NCBI GenBank assembly: GCA_037447655.1
Contig: JBBHKE010001957.1
Location: 62,001 to 126,000 of the forward strand
From: Zygnema cylindricum
Lineage: Eukaryota > Streptophyta > Zygnematophyceae > Zygnematales > Zygnemataceae
DNA length: 64,000 bases
Direction of reading: 5' to 3'
The number at the start of each line of letters is the position of its first letter. Within the stretch, counting starts at the first letter, position 1. Shown here piece after piece: positions 1 to 9,801 of the stretch. The position numbers and the translations under genes were made by a program. The notes under the pieces are model-generated. The model did no database searches. It was not told where the DNA came from and worked only from the letters and a program-made list of their open reading frames with translations.

Positions 1-11
1 AGAAGCTCCAG

Positions 12-989
12 TTGGCAGAGCAAAAGCTAGTGAGTTACACTTACAAAGGAGGAAAGATGTTAGATTACTGTAATGATCTTTCTTGTTTGTATATGGAGAT
101 GGAAAGTGCCAGGTGGACAGGTACAATGAAAATGAAAGTTAACACTCTTATCATGAAATTACCAGATGAGTTCGAGAACATAGTGTACCGAGTACAGGAA
201 ATGCCTGATAGTTCATGGAAATGGAACACCGTGGTCAGGATGATACTTGTGCAGGAAAACACAATGGAGATTAGGAGAGGAGGGAAGAGCATTCAAGCTC
301 TAGCAGCAGGAGGGGACCGATGGGGGAAGGACCCGAAGAAACCGTACAAAGGGGAAAGAGATCATTCTGGGGGGCCGAGGCCCCCAAAGGGTCTTTGTCA
401 TTTTTGCAACAAGCCGAGACACTTCATCGCAGATTGTGTCAAGTTGTCGGAGTTGAGGCTCCAAGAGAACAGCGGAGGGGGTTTTTCCCGAGGGAAGAAA
501 AAGGTACTTGTGGTTACAAAAGTGACAGGAGAAACCGAGGATGAGTCCTATGAGGAGGATGGGGAGCTTTTTCTTGACGAGAGCTTGGAGGAGAAGGAGA
601 TCCCTTGGAGACACAAGTGTGCCCTTCGAGCAATTCGGGAAGCTCCACAGGAAGGATGGATTATCGACTCAGATGCATCCATGCATATGTGTCGTGATAA
701 AGAACTCTTCACTAAGCTAAGAAAGATCTCTACTGTAGAAATACAGTATGGGGATGGGAGAGTGGTTACTACAGATCTACTGGGATCAATAGATCTGAAA
801 GTCTTAGTGGAGGGTAAGACTTCTATACTTACATTCTCAGATGTACTTTACATTCCTCAGCTGAGCAAAAATCTTGTCTCTACGTCTGTGCTAGATGACA
901 AAGTGTTTGTTACCTTCACTCGAAAGGGAGTCTTTACAGCTAAGTATGGGGATGAAGTTTACTTCACGGCAGATAAGGGTAGCCAATGA
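12..989 (+). pseudogene. copia gag (C-terminal part) and aspartic protease
   Basis: This 325-codon frame covers the end of Gag and the protease. The Gag part has a CCHC zinc knuckle (CHFCNKPRHFIADC, about residues 131-144) that would bind the genomic RNA. It is followed by an acidic linker and the retropepsin-like motif WIIDSDASMHMC (about residue 218). Copia proteases normally read D-S-G-A at the active site; here the glycine is aspartate (DSDA), which should impair catalysis. The frame stops at TGA 987-989 exactly where elements B and D read on into integrase (SHG-MFRL), so this is a single point-mutation stop in a former polyprotein. The true start is outside the window. Confidence 0.9.
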
Positions 990-1957
990 ATGTTCAGGCT
1001 TAACCTGAGTAATGAAAAGAATAATGCTTATTATGTTGGTGTTCCTAAGTTGATGATATGGCATAAGCGGTTGAGGCATGTGCATTTTGATAGGTTGAGG
1101 GAAATGAAAAAGCTTGGGGTAGTAGAAGGCATTCAGTTTGGGGACAATGAAATGATGGATGATTGTAGTGGGTGTGCTCAAGTTAAGGTTCACAGACTTT
1201 CCTTACCCAAAGCCTCCACATATAGAGGTGAGAAAGTGTTAGACTTGGTCCACACAGATATTTGGGGACAAGCAAAAGTACCTTCGGTTGGAGGAAAGAG
1301 GTTTATGATGACAATAACCGATGACTGGTCTAGATACTTAGAGTCTACTTTCTAAAAACAAAGTCTGAAGCATCAACTTACTTTAAAGAATATAAAGCCT
1401 GGAGTGAGAAGTTGCATGAAACCCCTATTAAGAGGATAAGGAGTGATAATGGGGGGGAATATACCTCTAACCAGTTTGAGGAATATCTGAGAGATGACGG
1501 AGTGCGGCACCAGAAAACTGTACCATATAATCCGGAACAAAATGGGGTAGCTGAGAGGTTGAATCGAACCCTAGGAGAGAGTGCATGTAGTATTTTGGCA
1601 GACTAGAAAATAGGAAAGAGATTTTGGGCAGAAGCAATAAACTGTGCCAACTACATTAAGAATAGAGTCCTTACCTCAACTATAAAGGGAGTGACACCTG
1701 ATGAGGGATGGGTTGGAAGGAAACCAGATATCTCACACCTTAAAGTATTCGGTAGCCAAGTTTACAGTCTTGACACGGATAGGAAAAATTGGAAAGTAGA
1801 TGCTAAGGGAAAACCTGGATACTTTGTGGGATATGATGAGGATGTTAAGGGATATAGAGTCTATAACTTAGCAAAGAAAGATATAATTCGGGTCAAACAC
1901 TTAGTTGCATGGATGAAGGGAAGTCATTTAACCCCTTCAAATATACAAAGAAGATAA
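990..1957 (+). pseudogene. copia integrase, broken into three frames
   Basis: Integrase joins the element cDNA to the host chromosome. The N-terminal HHCC zinc domain is visible as WHKRLRHVHFD followed by CSGC. The rve core has its first catalytic Asp in VHTDIWG, the second in SDNGGEY and the catalytic Glu in NGVAERLNRT. Breaks: a frameshift near 1345 after DDWSRY, and a TAG at 1604-1606 where relatives have Lys. The last piece (1691-1957) is the C-terminal region beginning RKPDISHLKVFGSQV, with the conserved KGYRVYNL. From 1958 to 2301 is the fast-evolving integrase-RT linker, which has several stops. Inactive as it stands. Confidence 0.9.
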
Positions 1958-2301
1958 GAATCAGATTTGAGTCCGAAAGTGAGGAGAACTCGGTCGTTCC
2001 CAAAAGGGACATGAGTGAAACCGTGATTGCAGATTCAAGGGAGATCTAAGATACTGGAGACTCACCGGAAACCTCACATACTCCTATGGACTTCGAGGAG
2101 ATAAAAGAAGCTGGACAATAACCGGCTTCCTTGGACAGAGGAGTCGATGAGACAGTGAGAAGAAATCGAAGACTTCGATCCATTCCAGCTTATGAGTTTG
2201 AGGGAGGAAGGAGGAACAGCAAAAGGATATAGGAAAAACAAACGGCTTATAAGGTAACTAAGCTATCTCACCCAGATGAGCCTCAGTCTTACTCGGAGGC
2301 A

Positions 2302-3435
2302 GTGAATACTCCAGAGAAAGAAAGATGGATTAGAGCCATAAATGATGAGATGGCTTCTATCATGGAAGCAAATACTTGGGAATTAGCGGATTGTCCTCTG
2401 GACAGAAAACCTATTGGGTGTAAATGGGTATTTAAACTAAAACTGAACCCAGATAATACCATTGAGAGATATAAGGCTCGATTGGTAGCAAAGGGGTTTA
2501 CTCAAAAAGAGGGGATTGACTATGAGGAGACCTTTGCTCCTGTTGTTCGGTTCCCCTCAGTAAGGATTCTCCTCGGTGTGGCAGCAGCGGAAGACATGGA
2601 AATCCACCAGATGGACATTAAGACAACTTTTCTTAGTGGTGAGTTAGAGGATGAAATTTTCATGAGGCAACATGAGGGGTTCGTGGAAGAAGGAGAAGAG
2701 AGCAAAGTCTGCAGGCTCATAAAATCCTTATATGGTCTGAAGCAGGCTCCCCAACAGTGGAATAAGAAACTAGATGAGTTTCTCACCGATCTGGGATATA
2801 TCCGGATCAACTCTGACCATTCTATCTATATTTTTGAAGATGAGAATGGTGTTATTTTTATTGCAATTTATGTGGATGATCTGCTTGTGTTGAGTAAGTC
2901 TTTGGAGAAGATCTATAGGCTGAAGAAAGATCTTAGGGGCAGATTTGATATGAAGGATTTAGGGGAGGCAAAACATATTTTGGGGATCCAAATGGAGAAA
3001 GATAGGGGGAAGAAGATTATCACACTTACTCAGAAAGAAGCAATAGGTAATATGCTTGAGATATTCCAGATGGAAAATGCTAACAGTTGTACCACTCCCA
3101 TGGACTTGAAAAAAGTAAGTGATGGGAGTGTAGAAGGAGGAGTGATGATCTTAGAAGATCAGATGAGTCTAGAGGAGAGAGAGTTTATGAAATCTATTCC
3201 TTATAGACAGGTCGTAGGAAGTTTGATCTACTTTATGAACTGTACTAGGCCAGACATAGCAGCAACAGTTGGAGTATACAATAGGAGTCTTAATGATCCT
3301 AGAAAGAGAGACTGGGAGGCTGCCAAGAGAGTCATGAGATATCAAGTTGGAACCAGAGAATTATGGTTGCATTTGGGAGGGGAGCACACTGATATACCAC
3401 TTGGAGTGATGCCAGTTTTGGGGATGCACCTATGA
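2302..3435 (+). CDS. copia reverse transcriptase (RVT_2), long open frame
   Basis: RT copies the element RNA into DNA in cytoplasmic virus-like particles. This 377-codon frame carries the copia RT signature in order: PIGCKWVFKLK, RYKARLVAKGFTQ, IDYEETFAPVVR, QMDIKTTFL (first catalytic Asp), SLYGLKQAPQQW and YVDDLL (the catalytic Asp pair, about residue 193). It runs into the start of RNase H (CTRPDIAATVGVYNRSL) before a frameshift near 3400, after LWLHLGGEHTDI, gives an aberrant tail. It is one of the best preserved RT frames in the window. It is part of a polyprotein, so the Met at 2302 is not a real start. Confidence 0.9.
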   Translation: MNTPEKERWIRAINDEMASIMEANTWELADCPLDRKPIGCKWVFKLKLNPDNTIERYKARLVAKGFTQKEGIDYEETFAPVVRFPSVRILLGVAAAEDMEIHQMDIKTTFLSGELEDEIFMRQHEGFVEEGEESKVCRLIKSLYGLKQAPQQWNKKLDEFLTDLGYIRINSDHSIYIFEDENGVIFIAIYVDDLLVLSKSLEKIYRLKKDLRGRFDMKDLGEAKHILGIQMEKDRGKKIITLTQKEAIGNMLEIFQMENANSCTTPMDLKKVSDGSVEGGVMILEDQMSLEEREFMKSIPYRQVVGSLIYFMNCTRPDIAATVGVYNRSLNDPRKRDWEAAKRVMRYQVGTRELWLHLGGEHTDIPLGVMPVLGMHL

Positions 3436-3869
3436 GAAGATGCACTTCTGGATATATTTTGTATGTGGGGGAAGGTGCTTGCTGTTGGAGTAGTAAGCAA
3501 ATAAAGGTGGTTGCTCAGTCTACTATGGAGGCTGAGTATATGGCGTCTTGTTCTGCTGTAAAAGAACTAATGTGGGTGAAGTTATTGTTGCAAAAACTGG
3601 GATATATGAAGGAGGGAGTGCATAAAATCTATTGCGATAATGAAGCTTCAATCGCAATTGCAGCCAATCCAAAACACCATGTTAAAGCAAAACATATGGA
3701 CATAAGATTAAGCTTCGTAAGAGAAAAAGTTGAAAATAAAATTCTTAATCTTGTGTATAGACCTGATGAAAAAATGGTAGCTGACATGATGACCAAACCT
3801 GTGCCCTCTCCTAAATTAAAATATTGTCAGGAAAAATGCGGGTTGAAAGAAAAAATAAAATTAGACTAG
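3432..3869 (+). pseudogene. copia RNase H, C-terminal part
   Basis: RNase H removes the RNA strand of the RNA/DNA hybrid during reverse transcription. The frame resumes 4 nt inside the end of the RT frame and reads RRCTSGYILYV, then WSSKQIKVVAQSTMEAEYMA with the catalytic Glu, YCDNEASIAIAANP with the catalytic Asp, and HVKAKHMDIR. It ends VADMMTKPVP, typical of copia Pol C-termini. The element B counterpart is continuous through IWSDASYGD, so the break between the two frames here is a frameshift. The stop is 13 nt before the 3' LTR, with the polypurine tract between them. Confidence 0.9.
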
Positions 3870-3870
3870 A

Positions 3871-3882
3871 AAATAAAGGGAG
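3871..3882 (+). other. polypurine tract of element A
   Basis: AAATAAAGGGAG lies directly before the LTR start TGTTG. This is the expected plus-strand priming site, and the same position in B, CE and D holds AAATAAGGGGAG-like sequence. Confidence 0.85.
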
Positions 3883-4921
3883 TGTTGAAAAAAATAGATT
3901 TCTAATGTGTCTTCTAGGTTTAATAGGTTAGTATAAAAGAAAAGAAAAAGGACGGACAGCCTGCCTCCACCTCCTCTCTCTAGCCCCCATACTTGTTGTA
4001 GTCACAGAAGGATAGAGAGGGAGGTTGATCCATGGCTGCCTTAGTTGAAACAGGCAGTTATTTTTAGTAGGTTACTAAAAATATACCCGACGGACCCGGG
4101 ATTTGATCCCGGTACCTTCGGTTCATCAAGTTGGCCGATAGCGGTCAGCTTTATCCTATTAGACTAGGACCAATGCTAAATGCTATAGTATGTGATAGAT
4201 ATATATATCTATAAGGAGGAACACATTCATTTAACTAAAACTGTATACGGCTTGCATAGATACAGTTTTATGAAAGTATGAAGTACGACACTTTTTCAAA
4301 ACGAATACCACGCATTTTGTTTTGACAGCGAAACAAATATCGCGCAAGTATTTATAACGGCTAAGATTCCGTCTCGCTGCGAATCCAACGGCGCACATCA
4401 TCGCCGGAATCCCGGAGTGGTCACTTTGGCGTTTTGTGACGTGGCATGACCTGGAGCCACGTGGAGAGATGACATTCTGTCATAGGAATTTCCAAGGAAT
4501 GTACGGACGAGTGAAAAGCAAACACGCGTCCGCTTAATAGCTTTGTCGTACATAGGCCGTACAAAAGGTACACCGGCAGTAGTACTTTTTGGTACGGTAC
4601 AGTAAACTGATTGGTCTGTACTTCAGTAGATAGAAGTTATTAGAGGGAATCAGGACTTAGAAAATTTTGATAGGTAGTCACCTCTCCCTTTGAGAGTTTG
4701 TACAGATTGGCATTTTTACTACCTTATAACTTATCGGCTGGTTGGCCGTTTTCAGTGATTCTTTTTGCTACAGACTAAGGGGAGTCCAGGTTGCATAGGA
4801 GTGCACTCAACTTGTTATTTTGCCTTCCTAGACAGCAGTGGTTGTGGATTGAAATGGGTTAGTTAAATACTATCTAGAGGCTTCCTGTATTTTGTGGTCC
4901 AATGGAGGACACAGAATTGCA
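3883..4921 (+). repeat. 3' LTR of copia element A
   Basis: It begins TGTTGAAA after the polypurine tract and ends GAATTGCA, 1039 bp. It shares its whole layout with the LTRs of A2, B, CE and D: an antisense tRNA-like block about 195-285 bp in, a G-box (CACGTG, 4458-4463), GTAC-rich sequence, and ATGGAGGACACAGAATTGCA as the last 20 nt. That ATG is at the position of the gag start codon in the related families. Confidence 0.9.
4077..4166 (-). other. tRNA-like module inside the LTR (antisense)
   Basis: Read on the minus strand, TAGTCTAATAGG (4166-4155) fits the Pol III A-box consensus TRGYNNARNNGG at every fixed position and runs into GGATAAAGC, like a tRNA D arm. Downstream is a possible anticodon hairpin, then a perfect T-arm shape: stem CCGGG/CCCGG around the 7-nt loop ATCAAAT (4112-4096). 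A T5 run follows (4081-4077). The acceptor stem is not recognisable, so it is tRNA-derived or tRNA-like rather than a tRNA gene. Confidence 0.5.
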
Positions 4922-4971
4922 GTCCGTCAATAACTATTTTGGTAAATCTGCCAATCTAATGTCTGTCCCCA

Positions 4972-5131
4972 TTTGGATAAGATAGATGGCCATGGCTCTA
5001 TCTCCCTCTCCAACTTTCAGTGACTGGGACAAGTGTGGGAGCTGGAGAGAGGAGTTAGAGGCAGATTGCCTCTACTTCTTTTTGCATTTTACACAACCTA
5101 GAAAATACTAAAATAGCCTTTAATGTCTACA
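4972..5131 (-). repeat. inverted copia LTR fragment (first ~160 bp)
   Basis: The reverse complement begins TGTAGACATTAAAGG and follows the start of the element D LTR (TGTAGAAATTAATGG) through the cytosine-rich stretch to GAGCCATGGC. Only the 5' end of the LTR is present, in opposite orientation to its neighbours A and A2. Confidence 0.75.
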
Positions 5132-5144
5132 TTTTGCAACTCCT

Positions 5145-5909
5145 ATGGACTTGAAAAAAGTAAGTGATAGGAGTGCAGAAGGAGGAGTGATAATCTTAGA
5201 TGATCACATGAGTTCAGAGGAGAGAGAGTTTATAAAGTCTATCCTTTATAAACAGGTCGTAGGAAGTTTGATCTATTTTATGAACCTGTACGAGGCCGGA
5301 CATAGTGGCAGCAGTAAGAGTCCTCAGTAGGATTCTTAACGATCCTAGGAAGAGAGATTGGGAGGCGGCCAAGAGAGTCATGAGATATCTGGTAGGAACC
5401 AAAGAGTTATGGTTGCATTTGGGAGGGGAGCACACTAACATCATTACTTGGAGTGATGCCACCTATAGGGATGCACCTTTGAGAAGATGCACTTTTGGGT
5501 ATGTGTTGTATGTGGGGAAAGGTGCTTGGTGTTGGAGCAGTAAGCAACAAAAGGTGGTTGCTCTGTCTAGTATGGAGGCTGAATACATGGCCTCTTGTTC
5601 TCCTGTGAAAGAGTTCATGTGGGTCAAGTCCTTGTTGCAAGAACTGGGGTATATGAAGGAGGGAGTGCATGAAGTGTTTTGTGATAATCAAGCTGCCATT
5701 GCAATTGCACCCAACTAAATCATCATTTTAAGGCTAAGCATATGGACTAAAAATTGAGTTCTATGAGAGAAAAAGTTGAGAATAAGATTTTGAATCTTGT
5801 ATATAGATCTGATGAGGAAATGGTGGTTGATATGTTGACAAAACTGGTGCCTTCTCCCAAGTTAAAATGTTACAGAGAAAAGTGTGGACTAAAAGTGAAG
5901 TTAAATTAG
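5145..5909 (+). pseudogene. copia RNase H fragment of A2
   Basis: Two overlapping frames carry RNase H sequence. The first ends after QVVGSLIYFMN. The second gives NDPRKRDWEAAKRVMRYLVG, WSDATYRDAPLRRC, WSSKQQKVVALSSMEAEYMA and FCDNQAAIAIAPN, where it stops at 5716-5718. Degenerate but recognisable sequence (LSSMREKVENKIL, MLTKLVPSPKLK) continues to about 5909. It is closest to the element A RNase H. Non-functional: it lacks RT and has at least two frame breaks. Confidence 0.85.
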
Positions 5910-5927
5910 GCTAGAAAATAAGGGGAG

Positions 5928-6928
5928 TGTTGAAATTATTAGATTTATATGGTATTTTCTAGGTCTTAATATATCAGTATGAAAAGGAAAAGAAAAGGGC
6001 AGACAGCTTGCCTCCACCTCCTCTCTCTAACCACCATACTTGTTGTAGTCACTGAAGGTTAAAGAGAGTGGTTGAGCCATGTCTGCCTTAGTTTAGCAAG
6101 CAGGACTAAAGAGTGACTTATGTCACACTCAACAAAAGGTTAAGTTCTGCAGGACTCGAACCTCGGACCGGTAGAGTACAGCGTAGCCGTTAGCTCTATC
6201 CAGTTTGTCGTAGAAGTCAGTTAAATTACATAGGGTGTGATATATATTTAAACATGTACATGGTCTTGAAAGCGATAAACTGAAATATAAACAAAGGAGC
6301 ATAGAACTAGTCAAAGTTTCAGTGCGGACGTCATTTTGCACGAAACAAATGAATCAGACATTTGTTTTCGACGGCCGACATTTAATGTCAGATTTTAATT
6401 CGACGGCGTCTATCACTGCCGAGATCGCGGAATGGTCACTTTTGGCGTTAATGGACGTGGCATTACCTGGCGCCACGTGGAGGGATAACATTTGGTCGCA
6501 AGAATTCCAGGGAGCATACGGACGAGTGGAATGGTGACACGCGTCCACTCAGTGGCCTGTCGTACACATGCTGTACAAAAAGTACATTGGCTATAGTACC
6601 TTTCTGTACTTTATAGTCGTGTGATTGGTTCGTACTTCAGTAGATAGGGGTTGTGAGAGGGATTTAGGACTTAGGAAATTTGGTAGCTAGACACCTCTCT
6701 CTTAGAGAGCTTTGTATAAAATTGGCATTTTTGTGGCTAATAACTTATCAGCTAGGTGGTTGTTTTCATTGATTCTTTTTTCTGCGGATTAGGGGAGTCC
6801 AGGCTGCACAGGGGTGCAGTCAGACTGTCAGTTTGCCTTCTTCGGTAGCAGTGGCTTGAAGTGGGTTAGTTAAAAACTATCTAGAGGCTTCTTCAATTCT
6901 GTAGTCTAATGGAGGACACAGAGTTGCA
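5928..6928 (+). repeat. 3' LTR of A2
   Basis: It begins TGTTGAAATT after AAATAAGGGGAG and ends ACAGAGTTGCA, 1001 bp. It resembles LTR A throughout, including the G-box (CACGTG, 6474-6479) and ATGGAGGACACAGAGTTGCA as its final 20 nt. Confidence 0.9.
6132..6215 (-). other. tRNA-like module inside LTR A2 (antisense)
   Basis: On the minus strand the sequence contains GGATAGAGC, like a D arm, and GGTTCGAGTCC (6162-6152), which matches the canonical Pol III B box GGTTCGANTCC. It sits at the same LTR offset as the module in LTR A. The 5' side of the T stem is partly mispaired (CGAGG opposite CCTGC). Confidence 0.5.
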
Positions 6929-6940
6929 TTACCTTGTAAA

Positions 6941-7329
6941 CTATGTCGTACAATAGACGTACAATAAGTACATCGCCCATTGTACCTTCTTGTACTATAT
7001 AGTGTTCATATTGGATTAGGGTTTAGTAGTAGGTAGTCGTGAGTAGGCAAACCAAGACTTACTGATATTTAGGTACCTCTCTCTAAGTGAGCTTGTAAAT
7101 ATAATGGTCATTTTTGACCAGCTATAACTTACTGCTCAGGGGAGAAAATTCAGAGATTCTTTTTGCTATAGACTTAGGAGAGTCTTGCTTTCTCAAGGGT
7201 GAAGGTGGTTACAGTTTTTGTCTGTGAGGGTGACAAATATTCCTGCTGAAACACAAAGGGGTCACGGTTATTCTAGAGGCTTCGTGTGAGCTGCCTACTC
7301 TGAGGACCTATGGAGGTCTCAGAGTTGTA
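6941..7329 (+). repeat. copia LTR fragment (3' part)
   Basis: Directly after A2, the sequence matches the second half of the B/D-type LTR. It runs from the GTAC-rich block (TGTCGTACAATAGACG) through TAACTTACTGCTCAGGGG to GGAGGTCTCAGAGTTGTA. The first half and internal region are missing. Confidence 0.75.
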
Positions 7330-8640
7330 GATAACACCGATAACGATATATCCCACCAAAATATTGATTATCACCAACCCAAAAAAAGGCCCATATTGGT
7401 TATCGGTAAATCCTTACCGATACACAACACTAATTTTCATGTACGTTTAAGGAGCAGTTATAGTACGGACTAACATATTTTTTACACACTACACTATCTA
7501 GAAATCACCAACTTAATTCAATCATACTTATATTAGCGTAGAGGAAAAATACAGCTTTTAATTCATTTACAGGTTGTCCTGTCAAAAATTAGGGGCGCCG
7601 AATTAGTGTTATCAACACTAAGAGCGATTCACGGTATAGTGCCATTTTCTCTTCACTCCGAAGCACAATATCGTTTGGGAGCTACACCGCGAATCGTTAT
7701 TAGTGTCAAGGTCACTAATTTGGGTTCTCAAAATTTTGATTTTTTTCCCGAAATAGGATTCGTTATTTTAATTTTTCCTTGATCTTAATTGATGTACCGT
7801 ACAAAATAGCGTGAAGTCCAGAAATATTGTAATATGTAATTAGTGTGGTGTATGGTCGATGTCAGACTGTACATAAATGTACCTTTTTAGTTGAAATTTA
7901 AAAAATGAAATTTTAAATCATACGGGCATGCATACGAACATGCGCTAATAAAAGGGTCCAACTTCGTCGCCAAAAACCACGTTCGCACACATTCCCCTAC
8001 AATCTCCTCGTTTGAAGTGTGAATATAAAATAAGTTTGCATGTGGGAGGTCACGAACTTTCAGTTAAATAATTGAACTGTGTGTAGTTACACGCCCACAT
8101 ACAACGTCTTGAAACTGCGAACGCTTACTTCATGTGATTTTTCGCTGTTCCGTTTATATAAACACTATAACATGTTTTGTGTCCAATTAAAGTCAATGTG
8201 TATCCTATTTTGGTGGAAACGAACGATTTTACCGTAAATGTTTATTCTAATATGGTGTTTAGACGTGATTTCAACATGAATTAGAATTAATGTATACATT
8301 AATAAGGGGTCAAAGTGACAAAAGGACCACAAATTACAGTTTGCAGTTAATGGGTAAAATAAATAGAATAAAAATACAACTTTTGGCGTTGGTGATATTT
8401 GGGTCAAAGTAACGCCAAATGTGGACTATCGACAAAAAAATTGAACCATTTTTTGGACGAATAAGATCCAACCAAACATTTTTTTTTTTTAGGGATTTGA
8501 GGCTACGCTGTCATTTTGGAAAACAAACAATTTTTTTTCGTTTCATGAGGAAGCAAGCGAAAATGCCGCTGCCACTTTCATTTCGCTTTCATGGATTCGC
8601 GTGTGGCGGCTCCTTCTCCCTCGCCATATTTGGCGTCCCT
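7330..8640. other. AT-rich stretch without recognisable gene
   Basis: I see no coding homology here. It contains a palindromic element (listed separately), A/T homopolymers and short GTAC-containing runs. Short open frames at 8165-8407 and 8419-8832 look random. Confidence 0.6.
7601..7721. repeat. palindromic fold-back of transposon-end motifs
   Basis: AATTAGTGTTATCAACACTA...AGCGATTCACGGTATAG on the left is mirrored by CTACACCGCGAATCG..ATTAGTG on the right, about 45 bp apart. The arms are the same terminal motif (TACACCG...CGATTATTAGTG) found at the ends of the elements at 27014-27247 and 51381-51932, here with the outer ends facing each other. Confidence 0.55.
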
Positions 8641-8835
8641 CCGTTTCTCTTTTCATTGACTCCGCCCCCTTTCCCTACCCCTTTCCCTCTCTTTCTCTCT
8701 TTCTGTTTTCCTTTTCCTCTCCTCTTCTCTCTCCCTCTCTTTCTCTCTCTCACCCTCCCTCTCCTTCTCACCCTCTCGATCAGGTGCACTATCTCCCTCC
8801 CCCTCTTCCTCTCCCACTCCCCAATTCTTTGATCT
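8640..8835. repeat. polypyrimidine tract
   Basis: Almost pure C/T sequence built from CCCTCT and CTTTCC runs. Open frames on both strands here are low-complexity by-products (Ser/Pro/Leu/Phe or Arg/Glu/Lys) and are not called. Confidence 0.8.
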
Positions 8836-9039
8836 AGCGCTATCTCTCCCTCTTCGTTTTTTGTTGTCACACTATCTTCTGTTTACAAGTATTTTTATGT
8901 CATTTAACTTTCATTTTGATTTTGTCTGGCTCTCTCTCCCTTATGGTACTCAGCGACGAGAGTGCATCGTCGCTGAATGATTTATTTTTTATTGTGTAAG
9001 GACTTGGCGAGACTGTCTTGGTGTTGAATGGCATGTTTC

Positions 9040-9760
9040 CCTCTCCTATATCTCCCTCTTACCCTCTCAATCAATCGCTGTCTTTCTCCTTCCCCCTCTC
9101 CCTCTCCCTCTCTTCCCTCTCTCCATTTGTTGCTATCTCTCCCTTTCCCCCACCCTTACCTTTTCCCTCTCACCCTCTCGATATGCCGCACTATTTTCAT
9201 CCCTCTCTCTCTCTCCCTCTCCCGTTCCTTCAATCTGTCGCTATCTCTCCCTCCCCCTTTCCCTCTCCCTTCCCCTCTCCCTCTCTCTCTCACCCTCACA
9301 ATATGCCGCTTTCTCTCCTTTTACCTCATACTATCCCTCTCGCTTACCCTCTCGATCTGCCGCTATCTCTCCCTCTCCCTCACCCTTTCGATCTGCCGCT
9401 ATCTCTCCCTATCCCTCTCCCTTACCCTTTCCCTCTCACCCTGTCGATCTGCCGCACTTCCATCCCCCTCTCACTCTCCCTCTCTCCCTCCCCCTTTCCC
9501 TCTCGCTTCCCCACTCTTTCTACCTCTCCCTTTCCCTTTCCCTTTCCCTCTCCCTCTCACCCTATTTGTTTGCCGCACTATCTCCCTCCTCATCGCCCTC
9601 TCCCTTCCCCTCTCCCTCTACCTCTTCACACTCTTGTTCAAATTGTCGTACCCTCAAACCGTCGATCTCCCTCTTCCTCTCCCATTTCTTTTTCCCTACA
9701 CTCAAAATCGTGCAGTTTCTCCTTCCCTTTCTCCCTCTCCCATTTACTCGCCCACTAAAA
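9040..9760. repeat. polypyrimidine minisatellite
   Basis: About 700 bp of C/T-rich sequence containing at least seven imperfect copies of a motif like CACCCTCTCGATCTGCCGC followed by TATCTCTCCCTC, spaced 35-70 bp apart. Long open frames across it (246 and 247 codons) are compositional artefacts. Confidence 0.8.
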
Positions 9761-9801
9761 TTGGTCGTTAATGTCATTCAATTTTTTAACAAACTCCATT
9801 G

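Larger units (their letters stand above)
1..4921 (+). mobile_element. Ty1/copia retrotransposon A, 5'-truncated by the window edge
   Basis: The sequence shows, in order, part of gag with a zinc knuckle, aspartic protease, integrase, reverse transcriptase and RNase H, then a polypurine tract and a 3' LTR. The order protease-integrase-RT-RNase H is diagnostic of Ty1/copia (Pseudoviridae-type) elements. The 5' LTR and gag start lie outside the window. Several stops and frameshifts break the polyprotein, so it is not autonomous, although the RT reading frame is long and open. Its proteins closely resemble those of elements B, CE and D in this window. Confidence 0.95.
5136..6928 (+). mobile_element. 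copia fragment A2: RNase H end plus 3' LTR
   Basis: A 5'-truncated copia element. It starts abruptly just upstream of the RNase H region, at the sequence encoding MDLKKVSDRS (compare MDLKKVSDGS in A), and retains the polypurine tract and a full 3' LTR. No upstream pol remains. The left neighbour is an LTR fragment in the other orientation, so the junction at about 5132 is a rearrangement breakpoint. Confidence 0.85.

Noticed and set aside
8589-8870. Arg/Glu/Gly-rich frame on the minus strand
   Set aside because: Opposite strand of a C/T tract; low-complexity by-product.
9018-9771. Two overlapping frames of about 246 codons rich in Ser, Pro and Leu
   Set aside because: They follow the polypyrimidine minisatellite in two phases at once; composition alone produces them.
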